DNA of 64,000 bases, taken from Solirubrobacter ginsenosidimutans (GTDB lineage Bacteria; Actinomycetota; Thermoleophilia; Solirubrobacterales; Solirubrobacteraceae). This document shows, in pieces, positions 16,101 to 26,832 of this stretch. How positions within the stretch are numbered: the first letter of the stretch is position 1; each line of letters starts with the position of its first letter. Under the pieces are notes generated by a model. That model was not told the DNA's origin and ran no database searches. It saw only the letters and a list, made by a program, of their open reading frames with translations. The translations under genes and the position numbers were made by a program. The stretch covers positions 1-64,000 of the forward strand of contig NZ_JAPDOD010000044.1 of NCBI RefSeq assembly GCF_027587205.1, in the 5' to 3' direction.

Positions 16101-16727
16101 ATGAGCCGGCTGTCTCAGATCTTCGCGCCCAAGGAACGGGAGTTCTTCGACCTCTTCGAGGAGGCGGCGAACAACTGCGTCAAGGCCGCCGGTCTGCTCC
16201 AGCACATGCTGGAGCAGTGGCCGGACGACGGCCAGTCGCTGCGTGAGGTCGTGGACTGCGAGCAGGAAGGCGACCGGATCACCCACGACATCATCCAGCG
16301 CCTCAACCAGACGTTCGTGACGCCCTTCGACCGCGAGGACATCATCGCGCTCGCCTCGGGCATCGATGACATCGTCGACTTCATCGAGGAGGTCGCCGAC
16401 TTCCTCGGCCTCTACCGGATCGAGGCGTCGACCGAGCAGGCGGAGCGCATGGCCGCGGTCCTGCATCAGGCGACCCGGCAGATCAACGGCGCGATGCCGC
16501 GCCTGCGCAGCCTGCAGGACATCCACCACTACACGGTGGAGGTCAACCGGCTCGAGAACGAGGGCGACCGGATCCTCCGCGAGGCAGTCGCCGCACTGTT
16601 CGACCACGGGATCGACCCGATGATGGTCATCCGCTGGAAGGACATCTACGAGCGCTTGGAAGATGCCATCGATGCCACCGAGACCGCGGTGAACATCATG
16701 GAAGGCATCATCATCAAGAACCGGTAG
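16101..16727 (+). CDS. DUF47/PhoU-like phosphate transport accessory protein
   Basis: Protein of 208 residues, entirely alpha-helical with repeated acidic clusters (CEQEGDRITHDI near 50 and NRLENEGDRILREA near 150) that are the duplicated PhoU/DUF47 metal-binding E-x3-D motifs. DUF47 proteins are routinely encoded next to PiT-family transporters and are thought to modulate them. Here the PiT gene starts 3 bases after its stop, and panB ends 31 bases upstream, so it may be reached by read-through from the pantothenate operon or have its own short promoter. Cytoplasmic, probably membrane-associated through the transporter. Confidence 0.92.
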   Translation: MSRLSQIFAPKEREFFDLFEEAANNCVKAAGLLQHMLEQWPDDGQSLREVVDCEQEGDRITHDIIQRLNQTFVTPFDREDIIALASGIDDIVDFIEEVADFLGLYRIEASTEQAERMAAVLHQATRQINGAMPRLRSLQDIHHYTVEVNRLENEGDRILREAVAALFDHGIDPMMVIRWKDIYERLEDAIDATETAVNIMEGIIIKNR

Positions 16728-16729
16728 AC

Positions 16730-17824
16730 GTGCACTCCGACGTCATCCTGTTCATCGTCGTCGGCACGGCGATCGCCTTCGACTTCACCAACGGCTTCCA
16801 CGACACGGCCAATGCGATCGCCACGTCGGTGTCGACGCGCGCCATGTCGCCCCGGGTCGCCGTCGCCATGGCCGCGAGCCTGAACTTCGTCGGCGCCTTC
16901 CTCTCGCTCGCGGTCGCCGCGACGATCGCCAAGGGGATCGTCGACTCGACCTCGATCACGCTGCTCACGGTCTTCGCGGGCCTCGTCGGCGCGATCGCGT
17001 GGAACCTGACGACCTGGTGGTTCGGGTTGCCCTCGTCCTCGTCGCACGCCCTGATCGGCGGGATGGTCGGCGCGACGCTCGTCTCCGAAGGGTCCAGCGC
17101 CGTGCTCTGGCAGGGTCTCCTCGACAAGGTCGCGATCCCCGCGCTCGTCGCGCCCGTGCTGGCGATGGCCGCCGCCGGGCTGGCGATCCTCGTCGCCTAC
17201 CGCATCGTCGGGCGCCAATCGCCTGGCGTCGTGACGCGCGGCTTCCGGCTCGGCCAGCTCGCCACGAGCGCCCTGTTCTCGCTCTCGCACGGCACCAACG
17301 ACGCGCAGAAGACGATGGGGATCATCTTCCTCGCGCTGGTCACGAACGGGAACCTGAGCGCCGACGCCGACATCCCGACGTGGGTGGTCGTGTCCTCGGC
17401 GTCGGCGATCGCGCTCGGCACCTACTTCGGCGGCTGGCGGATCGTGCGAACGATGGGCTCGAAGATCATCAAGATGGACCCGGCGCAGGGCTTCGCGGCC
17501 CAGGGCGCGGGGGCAGCGGTGATCCTGTCGGCGTCGCACGTGGGCTTCCCGCTGTCGACGACGCAGGTCATGTCCGGCGCGATCGTGGGCGCGGGTGCGG
17601 CCAAGCGGCTCTCCGCGGTGCGCTGGGGCGTCGCCGGGAACATCGTCCTGGCGTGGGTGCTGACGCTGCCGTGCTCGGCCGCCGTCGGCGCCGTGACGTA
17701 CGGCGTGGTGCGGCTCTTCGGGACCGGGTCGACCGGCCCGATCGTCGTCGCCGGCGCGCTGCTGGCGGCGCTGGCGGTCTTCTCGCTGCGGCGGCTGCGG
17801 GTCCAGGAGCCGGTGGCCGCATGA
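16730..17824 (+). CDS. PiT-family inorganic phosphate transporter
   Basis: Protein of 364 residues with about 10-11 membrane segments. The two inverted family signatures are present: DFTNGFHDTANAIATSVST (18-36) in the N-terminal half and LSHGTNDAQKTMGI (about 184-197) plus GFPLSTTQVMSGAIVGAG in the C-terminal half, which bind phosphate and the coupling cation. It should import phosphate (as metal-phosphate, proton-driven) at low affinity. The GTG start at 16730 follows the DUF47 gene by 2 bases, and its own stop overlaps the next small gene by 4 bases (ATGA), making a three-gene unit. Confidence 0.94.
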   Translation: MHSDVILFIVVGTAIAFDFTNGFHDTANAIATSVSTRAMSPRVAVAMAASLNFVGAFLSLAVAATIAKGIVDSTSITLLTVFAGLVGAIAWNLTTWWFGLPSSSSHALIGGMVGATLVSEGSSAVLWQGLLDKVAIPALVAPVLAMAAAGLAILVAYRIVGRQSPGVVTRGFRLGQLATSALFSLSHGTNDAQKTMGIIFLALVTNGNLSADADIPTWVVVSSASAIALGTYFGGWRIVRTMGSKIIKMDPAQGFAAQGAGAAVILSASHVGFPLSTTQVMSGAIVGAGAAKRLSAVRWGVAGNIVLAWVLTLPCSAAVGAVTYGVVRLFGTGSTGPIVVAGALLAALAVFSLRRLRVQEPVAA

Positions 17825-18045
17825 TCGGCGACATCTTCGAGGTGATCTGGGTCTCGCTGATCGCGGGGGTGGGGATCACCGCCTCGTTCTCGTTCGTCGT
17901 GCTCGGCAGCGGGCGGTCGGCGGAGGCGCGGCGCGAAGGGCACAGCATCGCCACGGTCGCCTACGGCGCGCTCGCGGTGGTGTTCCTGATCGTCTTCTTC
18001 GGCGGCTTCGTCTACGCCATCGACGTCCTGCTGACCAAGCGGTAG
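17821..18045 (+). CDS. Small two-helix membrane protein of the PiT operon
   Basis: Protein of 74 residues with two hydrophobic helices (about 7-30 and 45-68) joined by a short basic loop (GSGRSAEARREGH). Its ATG overlaps the PiT stop codon and the codon usage is as GC3-rich as its neighbours, so it is a real coupled gene. No family is recognised with certainty. Because it is translated directly after the transporter, it is likely an accessory subunit or regulator of phosphate uptake. Its TAG stop codon is at the outer edge of the long inverted repeat described at 18043-18465. Confidence 0.75.
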   Translation: MIGDIFEVIWVSLIAGVGITASFSFVVLGSGRSAEARREGHSIATVAYGALAVVFLIVFFGGFVYAIDVLLTKR

Positions 18046-18465
18046 CTGGGGACGAACGTCAACTGCTCCGGTGAGGGAGGGGCCGTTGCGGTGCGGGCCA
18101 CGGAGACAGAAAGGGCGTTCTCACGCACGCCGATCACCCCATCGGGCGGGTCGCGAGGGGGGTGATCCACGAACCTTCCGGGGGGAGGGCACTTTGTGCA
18201 GCACCCCCATCAACGCGCCACATCGAACAGCGCGAACCCGATCGAAACCCGCGACCCGCGCCTCAAACGCGCACGGTCAACCACGGCGACCGGGACAACG
18301 CGAGTCAGGGACACACTCTCCGTCTCGTGGCCCGTAACTGTCGGTGTCCCGGCACGGCAACCCAAGCCAACAGAGCCGAGCGGCACGGCGGACGGCGGCA
18401 GCCCGGGACGGGTGGCTCGCCACTCCCCCTCCCCACCCGGCGCAGTTGACGTTCGTCCCGAGCTA
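18043..18465. repeat. 420-bp intergenic element with ~40-bp imperfect inverted ends
   Basis: The ends 18043-18082 (rightward) and 18465-18424 (leftward) both read TAGCT(G/C)GGGACGAACG followed by TCAACTGC and then a G-rich stretch (CCGG-TGAGGGAGGGG against CCGGGTGGGGAGGGG), with only a few differences. The TAG at each end is the stop codon of the flanking convergent gene, so the repeat exactly fills the space between them. Within, at 18157-18179, lies a 23-bp block matching 19 of 23 bases with 22144-22166 in another intergenic region. The 417 bases contain no convincing gene: the short frames there have atypical codon use and no family features. It resembles a MITE or a structured intergenic repeat. 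Confidence 0.7.
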
Positions 18466-19050
18466 GTACTCGATCGTCCTGAGCACGCGGGCGGGTGAGC
18501 CGGCGGCGATGCTGAAGGGCGGGAGGTCGGTCGTGACGACGCTGTTGGCGCCGATCACGCAGCGCTCGCCGATCGTGACGCCGCTCGTCACGACGACGTT
18601 CGCGCCGCACCACACGTTGTCGCCGATGCGGGTCGGGCCCTTGGACGTGAAGCCCTGCCAGGTCACTGGCTTGTCGGGGTCGTCGAAGCGGTGGTTGCCG
18701 TCGGTGACGAAGCAGCCGTTGGCGAACATGCAGTGCTCGCCGATCTCGACGAGCTCGACGGCCGCGACCTGAACGCCGAGGTTGAGGAAGCTGCCGCCGC
18801 CGATGCGAATCCTTCCTGGCGCGGGCGCGGTCAGCCACACATTGGGCTCCAAGAGGACGTGTTCGCCCAGTTCCAGGCGCCCGTCGAGCAGCATCTCGAG
18901 CACGTTTCCGTGGACCGGCCAGCGCGTGAAAGCACGGCGCCGCGCGAATTCGTAGTGGATCCGGGCGCGGTTCCACGGCAGGGTCGAGCGCTCGTACCAG
19001 CGCCACTTCTGTGCCCAGAGTTTGAGGTCAGCCGGGTCGACAGATTGCAT
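18463..19050 (-). CDS. Hexapeptide-repeat acyltransferase (left-handed beta helix)
   Basis: Protein of 195 residues. From about residue 75 on it shows imperfect [LIV]-G-x4 hexapeptides (GRIRIGGGSFLNLGVQV, VEIGEHCMFANGCFV, TRIGDNVWCGANVVVTSGVTIGERCVIGANSVV) ending in PFSIAAGSPARVLRTIE, the usual close of WbbJ/maltose-O-acetyltransferase-like enzymes. The catalytic histidine is in DGNHRFDDP. It would O-acetylate a sugar or surface glycan with acetyl-CoA in the cytoplasm. The gene is divergent from the LysM-transglycosylase and its stop lies inside the end of the intergenic inverted repeat. Confidence 0.88.
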   Translation of the reverse strand: MQSVDPADLKLWAQKWRWYERSTLPWNRARIHYEFARRRAFTRWPVHGNVLEMLLDGRLELGEHVLLEPNVWLTAPAPGRIRIGGGSFLNLGVQVAAVELVEIGEHCMFANGCFVTDGNHRFDDPDKPVTWQGFTSKGPTRIGDNVWCGANVVVTSGVTIGERCVIGANSVVTTDLPPFSIAAGSPARVLRTIEY

Positions 19051-19140
19051 GCACGTTCACGTAACCCCGCTCGCAGGACTTCACTTGCGGACCGCGACGG
19101 GCAAGCCTGAGCGCAGTCAGACACTTCGCTGGGAGGCTAC

Positions 19141-20088
19141 GTGTTGCGCCGTACTCCGCTTTTCGCTCTTTGCTTCGCCATCTTGTTCGCCGCTCCTGCT
19201 GGAGCCGCCGTGCCGCATACCGTTCAGCCAGGCGAGACGCTCTGGTCGATCGCGGCGGCCAATAACCTCACGACCCGAACCGTCGCCGCATTCAACGGCC
19301 TGTCCGAGAACGCGCAGGTCGTGCTCGGGAGCACGATCCAGGTGCCGAGCACGTCCGAGGGCTACTCGGCGCTGCAGAAGAACGGGCTCGTGCCCGTCGC
19401 GCCGGCGCCCGGCTCGGCGCCGGCGACCACCGCGCCCGCGGCTCCGGCCGCCGCTCCCGCCCCGATGGGCGGCTACACCGTCCGGCCGGGCGACACCCTG
19501 TCCGGCCTCGCCGCGGGCGCCCGCGTGTCGGTCAACGCGATCGCCCAGATGAACGGGCTCAACCCGAGCGGCCTGCTGATCGCGGGCACCGTCATCAAGC
19601 TGCCGACGGGCGCGCCCGCCCCCGCCCGCGCCTCGCAGCCCGCACCGGCCGCCACGGTCGTCCCGGTCGCGGCGCCCGAGCCCACCAGCACGCGGGTCGG
19701 CGCCGCCGACGTGCAATCGGTCGCCGCCGCCCACGGCGTCTCGCCCTCGCTGGCGACCGCGATCGCCTGGCAGGAGAGCGGCTTCAACAACGGGATGGTG
19801 TCGTCCGCCAACGCCCGCGGCGTGATGCAGGTCATGCCCGGCACGTGGAACTACGTGCAGCAGAACCTGGCCGGCGGCCGCAAGCTGAACCCGTATTCGG
19901 CGTCCGACAACGTGACCGCGGGCGTGCTGTACCTCAAGTCGCTGCTCAACCAGACCGGCGGCAACGAGTCGCAGGCGATCGCCGCGTACTACCAGGGCCT
20001 TGGGGCGCTCCGCTCGCGCGGCGTGTTCGACGACACCGCCAAGTACGTCGCCAACGTCCAGGCGTTGCGCGGACGCTTCGGCGGCTAG
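19141..20088 (+). CDS. Secreted LysM-LysM-SLT lytic transglycosylase
   Basis: Protein of 315 residues. Signal peptide 1-22; LysM domain 1 at about 26-69 (HTVQPGETLWSIA), an Ala/Pro linker, LysM domain 2 at about 112-155 (YTVRPGDTLSGLA), a second Ala/Pro linker, then a Slt-type catalytic domain from about 190 with the catalytic glutamate in AWQESGFNN (E212), the GVMQVMPGTW motif and a late AIAAYYQGLGA. It cuts peptidoglycan between MurNAc and GlcNAc in the cell wall, anchored through its LysM modules. Start GTG at 19141 is preceded by GGGAGG. LysM-before-SLT order is the reverse of the MltD type. Confidence 0.92.
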   Translation: MLRRTPLFALCFAILFAAPAGAAVPHTVQPGETLWSIAAANNLTTRTVAAFNGLSENAQVVLGSTIQVPSTSEGYSALQKNGLVPVAPAPGSAPATTAPAAPAAAPAPMGGYTVRPGDTLSGLAAGARVSVNAIAQMNGLNPSGLLIAGTVIKLPTGAPAPARASQPAPAATVVPVAAPEPTSTRVGAADVQSVAAAHGVSPSLATAIAWQESGFNNGMVSSANARGVMQVMPGTWNYVQQNLAGGRKLNPYSASDNVTAGVLYLKSLLNQTGGNESQAIAAYYQGLGALRSRGVFDDTAKYVANVQALRGRFGG

Positions 20089-20101
20089 TAGTCGCGCTTC
20101 C

Positions 20102-20140
20102 GATTGGTCCGCAGCGAGATGATCTCGTTGCGGACCAATC
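20102..20140. promoter_or_regulatory. 39-bp near-perfect palindrome, probable MarR operator
   Basis: Arms of 19 bases (20102-20120 and 20122-20140) around a single central G differ at one position. The core reads CGAGATgATCTCG. It lies 14 bases after the transglycosylase stop and 17 bases before the MarR ATG at 20157, the usual place for autorepression. No T-tract follows, so it is not a typical terminator. Confidence 0.7.
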
Positions 20141-20156
20141 TTGCTACGCTGAACGC

Positions 20157-20630
20157 ATGGCGACAGTAGAGAGAACACCAGACCTCGGGTTTCTGTTCGC
20201 CAAGGCCGCGCACTCCCTGCAGACCGAGATGACCGCGCGGCTCGAGCACATCGGGCTCATGCCGCGCGAGCAGTGCGTGCTGAGCAAGGCGCTCGAGGGC
20301 GAGCAGACGCAGATCCGCCTCGCCGAGCGCTGCGAGCTCGACAAGACGACGATGGTCGTCACCGTCGACCGGCTGGAAAAGGCCGGCCTGGTCGAGCGCC
20401 GCCCCTCCCCCACCGATCGCCGCGCCCGGATCATCGCCGTGACCGAGAAGGGCAAGGCGGTCGCCGAGGAGGGCGACGCGCTGATCGAAGGGATCTACGC
20501 CGACATCCTCGGCTCACTGCCGGACGACGAGCGCGCGGTCTTCGCCAACGCGTTGGCGCGACTGGTCACCGATCGCCTGTCGAATCCGCCGACCTGCGTC
20601 ACCCCCGTGAGGCGCCCGCGCACCTCATGA
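20157..20630 (+). CDS. MarR-family transcriptional regulator
   Basis: Protein of 157 residues. It has the winged-helix core: QTQIRLAERCELDKTTMVVTVDRLEKAGLVERRPSP-type recognition helix (about 55-90) followed by the wing TDRRARIIAVTEKGKA with the conserved D-R-R. The flanking helices form the dimer interface. MarR proteins bind palindromes and release them on binding phenolic or other ligands. The gene is preceded by a 39-bp palindrome and followed, 75 bases later, by a DHA2 efflux pump with further palindromes, so it most likely represses itself and the pump. Start ATG at 20157; no strong Shine-Dalgarno is visible. Confidence 0.92.
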   Translation: MATVERTPDLGFLFAKAAHSLQTEMTARLEHIGLMPREQCVLSKALEGEQTQIRLAERCELDKTTMVVTVDRLEKAGLVERRPSPTDRRARIIAVTEKGKAVAEEGDALIEGIYADILGSLPDDERAVFANALARLVTDRLSNPPTCVTPVRRPRTS

Positions 20631-20638
20631 TCCTGAAG

Positions 20639-20667
20639 TAGATCGTCTACTAGTAGATCATCTGCTA
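20639..20667. promoter_or_regulatory. Two adjacent palindromes before the efflux pump, probable MarR sites
   Basis: TAGATCGTCTA (20639-20649) and TAGTAGATCATCTGCTA (20651-20667, one mismatch) lie side by side in the 75-base gap between marR and the pump gene. The second shares the core AGAT(C/G)ATCT with the operator upstream of marR, which supports control by the same regulator. Confidence 0.6.
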
Positions 20668-20705
20668 CGGTCCCTCCTGTGTCCACGAACCAGGAGGCGA
20701 CTCCC

Positions 20706-22118
20706 ATGCAGTCCCAAACCCGCGACTCCCGCTGGCTGGCCCTCGTGGTCCTCTGCGCGGGGATGCTGATGGTCATCCTCGATCAAACGATCGTGAACGT
20801 GGCCCTGCCGACCATCCAGGAAGACCTCGGCTTCTCGGCCTCCGGGCTGGCCTGGGTCGTCAACGCGTACCTGATCGCCTTCGGCGGCTTGCTGCTGCTC
20901 GCCGGCCGGCTCGGTGATCTGATCGGGCGGCGGACGATCTTCCTCGCCGGCCTCACCGTCTTCACCTTGGCCTCGCTCTTGTGCGGCTTGTCGGGCTCGC
21001 CCGAGATGCTGATCGCCGCGCGCTTCGTCCAGGGCGTCGGCGGGGCGCTCAGCTCCGCCGTGATCCTCGGGATGATCGTGACGATGTTCCCCTCACCCGG
21101 TGAGCAGGGCAAGGCGATCGGCGTCTTCGCCTTCGTCACCTCGGCCGGCGCGTCGATCGGCCTGCTCCTCGGCGGCGTTCTGACCCAGGCACTGAGCTGG
21201 CACTGGATCTTCTTCGTCAACGTCCCGATCGGCGCCGCGACGCTGCTGTTCGCTCTGCGCCTGCTCGAGCACGAGCGCGGCGTAGGCCTGCGCGAGGGCG
21301 CCGATGTGCCTGGCGCCGTGCTGGTCACCAGCGCGCTGATGCTCGGCGTCTACACGATCGTCGATGCGCATTCGTTCGCGCTGGGCGCCATCTCAGTGGT
21401 GCTGCTGGCGGGGTTCGTCTGGCGCCAGGCCACCGCCTCACGCCCGCTCCTGCGGCTCGGCATCCTGCGCTCGCGCAACGTCGCCGGCGCCAACGTCGTG
21501 CAGATGCTGATGATCGCCGGGATGCTCGGCGTGTTCTTCCTCGCCGTCCTCTACCTGCAGCGAGTGCTGGGCTACGACGCCGTTCGCACCGGCGCGGCGT
21601 TCCTGCCGATCTCGCTGTCGATCGGCGTGCTCTCGCTCGGCTTCTCCGCCCGCCTCAACGCTCGCTTCGGCCCGCGCAACGTGCTGCTTCCGGCCCTCGC
21701 GTCGATGACCGCCGGCCTGTTGCTGCTCTCGCGCGTGCCGGTCGACGGCCAGTACGTGTCCGACCTGTTGCCGGCGATGATCCTGCTCGGGATCGGCGGC
21801 GGCCTCGCGTTCCCCGCCCTGATGACCCTCGCGATGTCCAGCGCCGCGCCGGAGGACTCCGGCCTCGCCTCGGGCCTCGTCAACACCACGCAGCAGGTCG
21901 GCGGCGCGCTCGGCCTCGCGATCCTGGCGACGGTGGCCGAGAACCGCACGGGCGACGCGACCTCCGCCGCCGCGCTGGTCGACGGCTACGGCGCCGCGTT
22001 CACCGTCGCCGCGGGCCTCGTGCTCGCCGCGCTCGTGGTCGGGATCGTCGTGCTGCGCCCATCGCGCGTGGCGACGGCGGGTGCCGAGGCAGCCGAGCCG
22101 GTCGTCGTCACCGGCTGA
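20706..22118 (+). CDS. DHA2-family (14-helix) MFS drug efflux pump
   Basis: Protein of 470 residues with 14 hydrophobic segments. The DHA2 signature LDQTIVNVALPTI is at about 22-34, motif A GRLGDLIGRRTIFLAG at about 70-85 and motif C-like GPxxGG equivalent GLLLGGVLTQALSWHWIFFVNVPIG at about 150. This is the EmrB/QacA type that exports hydrophobic compounds by proton antiport. A frame extends to a GTG at 20679, but the AGGAGG at 20692-20697 is optimally placed (8 bases) for the ATG at 20706, which is chosen here. The MarR gene upstream is the expected regulator. A strong terminator lies at 22293-22318. Confidence 0.93.
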   Translation: MQSQTRDSRWLALVVLCAGMLMVILDQTIVNVALPTIQEDLGFSASGLAWVVNAYLIAFGGLLLLAGRLGDLIGRRTIFLAGLTVFTLASLLCGLSGSPEMLIAARFVQGVGGALSSAVILGMIVTMFPSPGEQGKAIGVFAFVTSAGASIGLLLGGVLTQALSWHWIFFVNVPIGAATLLFALRLLEHERGVGLREGADVPGAVLVTSALMLGVYTIVDAHSFALGAISVVLLAGFVWRQATASRPLLRLGILRSRNVAGANVVQMLMIAGMLGVFFLAVLYLQRVLGYDAVRTGAAFLPISLSIGVLSLGFSARLNARFGPRNVLLPALASMTAGLLLLSRVPVDGQYVSDLLPAMILLGIGGGLAFPALMTLAMSSAAPEDSGLASGLVNTTQQVGGALGLAILATVAENRTGDATSAAALVDGYGAAFTVAAGLVLAALVVGIVVLRPSRVATAGAEAAEPVVVTG

Positions 22119-22143
22119 CGCCGCCCCGCGACCCGCGTTGACC

Positions 22144-22197
22144 GGGGGGTGGTTTACGAACCTCCCCACATATGGGGACAAACGTCAGCCACCCCCT
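22144..22197. repeat. Intergenic two-stem palindromic repeat related to the 18-kb element
   Basis: An outer stem GGGGGTGG (22145-22152)/CCACCCCC (22189-22196) encloses an inner stem CCCC-ACATAT-GGGG (22164-22177). The left half (22144-22166) matches 18157-18179 at 19 of 23 bases, and GGGGACAAACGTCAGC (22174-22189) matches both ends of the 18043-18465 element except for two transitions. It lies after the efflux pump gene. Confidence 0.6.
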
Positions 22198-22292
22198 CGT
22201 CAACGCTCCGACCCGAAAGCGCGAAGAGCGGCAACGCGCCAGCTCGCGAATTCGCGCTAAAGGTTCGCCCGGCGCGTGCCGATAAACGAATT

Positions 22293-22318
22293 AGACCGCC
22301 CGCCGAGGCGGTCTTTTT
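22293..22318 (+). terminator. Rho-independent terminator between the pump gene and uvrA
   Basis: AGACCGCC (22293-22300), loop CGCCGA, GGCGGTCT (22307-22314) followed by TTTTT gives an 8-bp stem with a U-tract for rightward transcripts. It lies 5 bases beyond the uvrA stop, so leftward uvrA transcripts also pass through it and end in TAATTCGTTT, which could work as a weaker signal. Confidence 0.88.
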
Positions 22319-22322
22319 CGTT

Positions 22323-25223
<2,901 letters not shown>

Positions 25224-25263
25224 AAGACCGCCCTCCAGTCTATGACGGTGGCGGACGGAAAAA

Positions 25264-25279
25264 GCGAACTGGTGTTCGA
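25264..25279. promoter_or_regulatory. LexA (SOS) box upstream of uvrA
   Basis: GCGAACTGGTGTTCGA matches the Gram-positive/actinobacterial SOS consensus TCGAAC-N4-GTTCGA at all but one of the 12 defined bases. It lies 41 bases upstream of the uvrA start codon (25223), in the 64-base gap after the M32 gene, the right place to repress uvrA until LexA is cleaved. Confidence 0.8.
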
Positions 25280-25287
25280 CCCACCCG

Positions 25288-26832
25288 CTAGGAGCGGGGA
25301 ACTCTGACCGGGGCGGTCAGCAACCCGGCATCCAGCAACTTGCCCTCGAGGTACTCGAGGAACGGATCGACCCGCAGTTCCTCTCCTGTGGCGCGCTTGA
25401 GCAGCTCGCGCGAGGTGTACTTGCGGCCCTGGCGGTGGATGTTGTCGCGCAGCCACTCGCGCAAGGGCGCGAAGTCGCCGGCGGCGATGCTCGCCTCGAT
25501 CTCCGGGAGGTCGGTGGAGAGCGCGCGCCACAGCTGGGCGGACATCAGGTTCCCGATCGTGTAGGTCGGGAAGTAGCCGATCATCCCCGTGCCCCAGTGG
25601 ATGTCCTGCAGCACGCCCTCCTTGAGCGAGGGCGTCTCGAGGCCGAGCAGCCGGTACGTGGCCTCGTTCCACGCCTCGGGCAGGTCCTTGACGGCCAGCC
25701 GCCCCTCGATCAGCGCCAGCTCGAGCTCGAACCGCAGCGCGATGTGCAGGTTGTACGTGGTCTCGTCGGCTTCGATCCGGATCAGGCTCAGGCGCACCTG
25801 ATTGACGTTGCGGTAGAGCTGGGGCACCTCGATCGCCTCGAACGGGCCGCCGAGGTGCTTGCGCATCAGCGGGAGCGCGTATTCGCAGAAGGACCTCGAG
25901 CGGCCGACGAGGTTCTCCCACAGGCGCGACTGCGACTCGTGGACGCCGAGACCCGTTGCCTCGGCGAGCGTCGTGCGGTAGTGGCGCGGGTCCATCTGCG
26001 CCTCGTAGAGCCCGTGCCCGAACTCGTGCAGGCAGGAGTAGACCGCCATCGCCAGGTCGTCCTCCTCCCAGCGCGTCGTCACCCGCACGTCGGTATGGGC
26101 CATGCTGCGCGCGAAGGGGTGCACGGCGGGATCGAGGCGCCAGTGCTCGGGGTCGTAGCCGACGGCCCGGAGCAACTCGTCCGCGAGGCCGCGCTGCGCG
26201 TCCTGCGGGAAGTGGCCGGGGAACACGCGGCCGTCCTCCCCCGCGGCCGCCGCCGCGCTGACGAGCGGGACGAGTTCCTGCTGGATCGTCGTGAAGATCT
26301 CTTTGACCTCTTCGGTCGTCAGGCTCGGCTCGTAGTCGTCGAGCAGCACGTCGTAGGGGTGCGCGAACTCCCCGCCGGCGTCGAAGCAGGCGATGTAGCG
26401 GTGGGTGAGGTCGAGGACGTGCTCGAGCGCCGGCGCGAAGCGGGCGAAGTCGGCCGCGTCGCGCGCCGCCATCCAGGCCTGCTGCGCGTGCGCGCCCGCG
26501 CTGGAGATCTCCGCCGCGAGCTCAGTCGGGACGTTGACCGCCTTGTGCTGGTCGCGCCGGAGGTTGCGGATCAGCGCCGCGTCGTCGGAATCCGGGTCCG
26601 CGCTCGCCTCGAAGGACTCGAGCGCGTCGAGCAGCTTGCCGAGCGCGGGATCGGTGATCCGGTCGTGGAGGATCCGCTCGAGCGCCGCGAACTGGTCGGC
26701 GCGCGCGTCGGCCCCGCCGGAGGGCATCATCGTGTTCTGGTCCCACAGGAGCAGGCCGCCGATGCCGCCGAGGTCGGCGATCTCGCCCGCCCGCCGGCGC
26801 AGCTCCGTCAGCTCGACGGGCTCGGCGCTCAT
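25288..26832 (-). CDS. M32 family metallocarboxypeptidase (Taq carboxypeptidase type)
   Basis: Protein of 514 residues, the usual length. It removes C-terminal residues from peptides with a divalent metal. The zinc site HEFGH is at 269-273 and the downstream glutamate ligand in [10 protein letters not shown] at 298-307; [10 protein letters not shown] near 31-40 and the late [15 protein letters not shown] are also typical. An open frame continues 67 codons upstream, but that part is Arg-rich and lies over the end of the DivIVA-like gene; the ATG at 26832 overlaps that gene's stop (ATGA) and gives the conserved N-terminus. Cytoplasmic. Confidence 0.93.
   Translation of the reverse strand: MSAEPVELTELRRRAGEIADLGGIGGLLLWDQNTMMPSGGADARADQFAALERILHDRITDPALGKLLDALESFEASADPDSDDAALIRNLRRDQHKAVNVPTELAAEISSAGAHAQQAWMAARDAADFARFAPALEHVLDLTHRYIACFDAGGEFAHPYDVLLDDYEPSLTTEEVKEIFTTIQQELVPLVSAAAAAGEDGRVFPGHFPQDAQRGLADELLRAVGYDPEHWRLDPAVHPFARSMAHTDVRVTTRWEEDDLAMAVYSCLHEFGHGLYEAQMDPRHYRTTLAEATGLGVHESQSRLWENLVGRSRSFCEYALPLMRKHLGGPFEAIEVPQLYRNVNQVRLSLIRIEADETTYNLHIALRFELELALIEGRLAVKDLPEAWNEATYRLLGLETPSLKEGVLQDIHWGTGMIGYFPTYTIGNLMSAQLWRALSTDLPEIEASIAAGDFAPLREWLRDNIHRQGRKYTSRELLKRATGEELRVDPFLEYLEGKLLDAGLLTAPVRVPRS

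Noticed and set aside
18071..18498. Several short open frames within the intergenic element
   Set aside because: Atypical codon use, no ribosome sites of note, no recognisable fold; they overlap the inverted-repeat ends.
20102..20140. Palindrome as an intrinsic terminator of the transglycosylase gene
   Set aside because: No U-tract follows and the symmetry and position fit a MarR operator better, although a role in 3'-end formation cannot be excluded.
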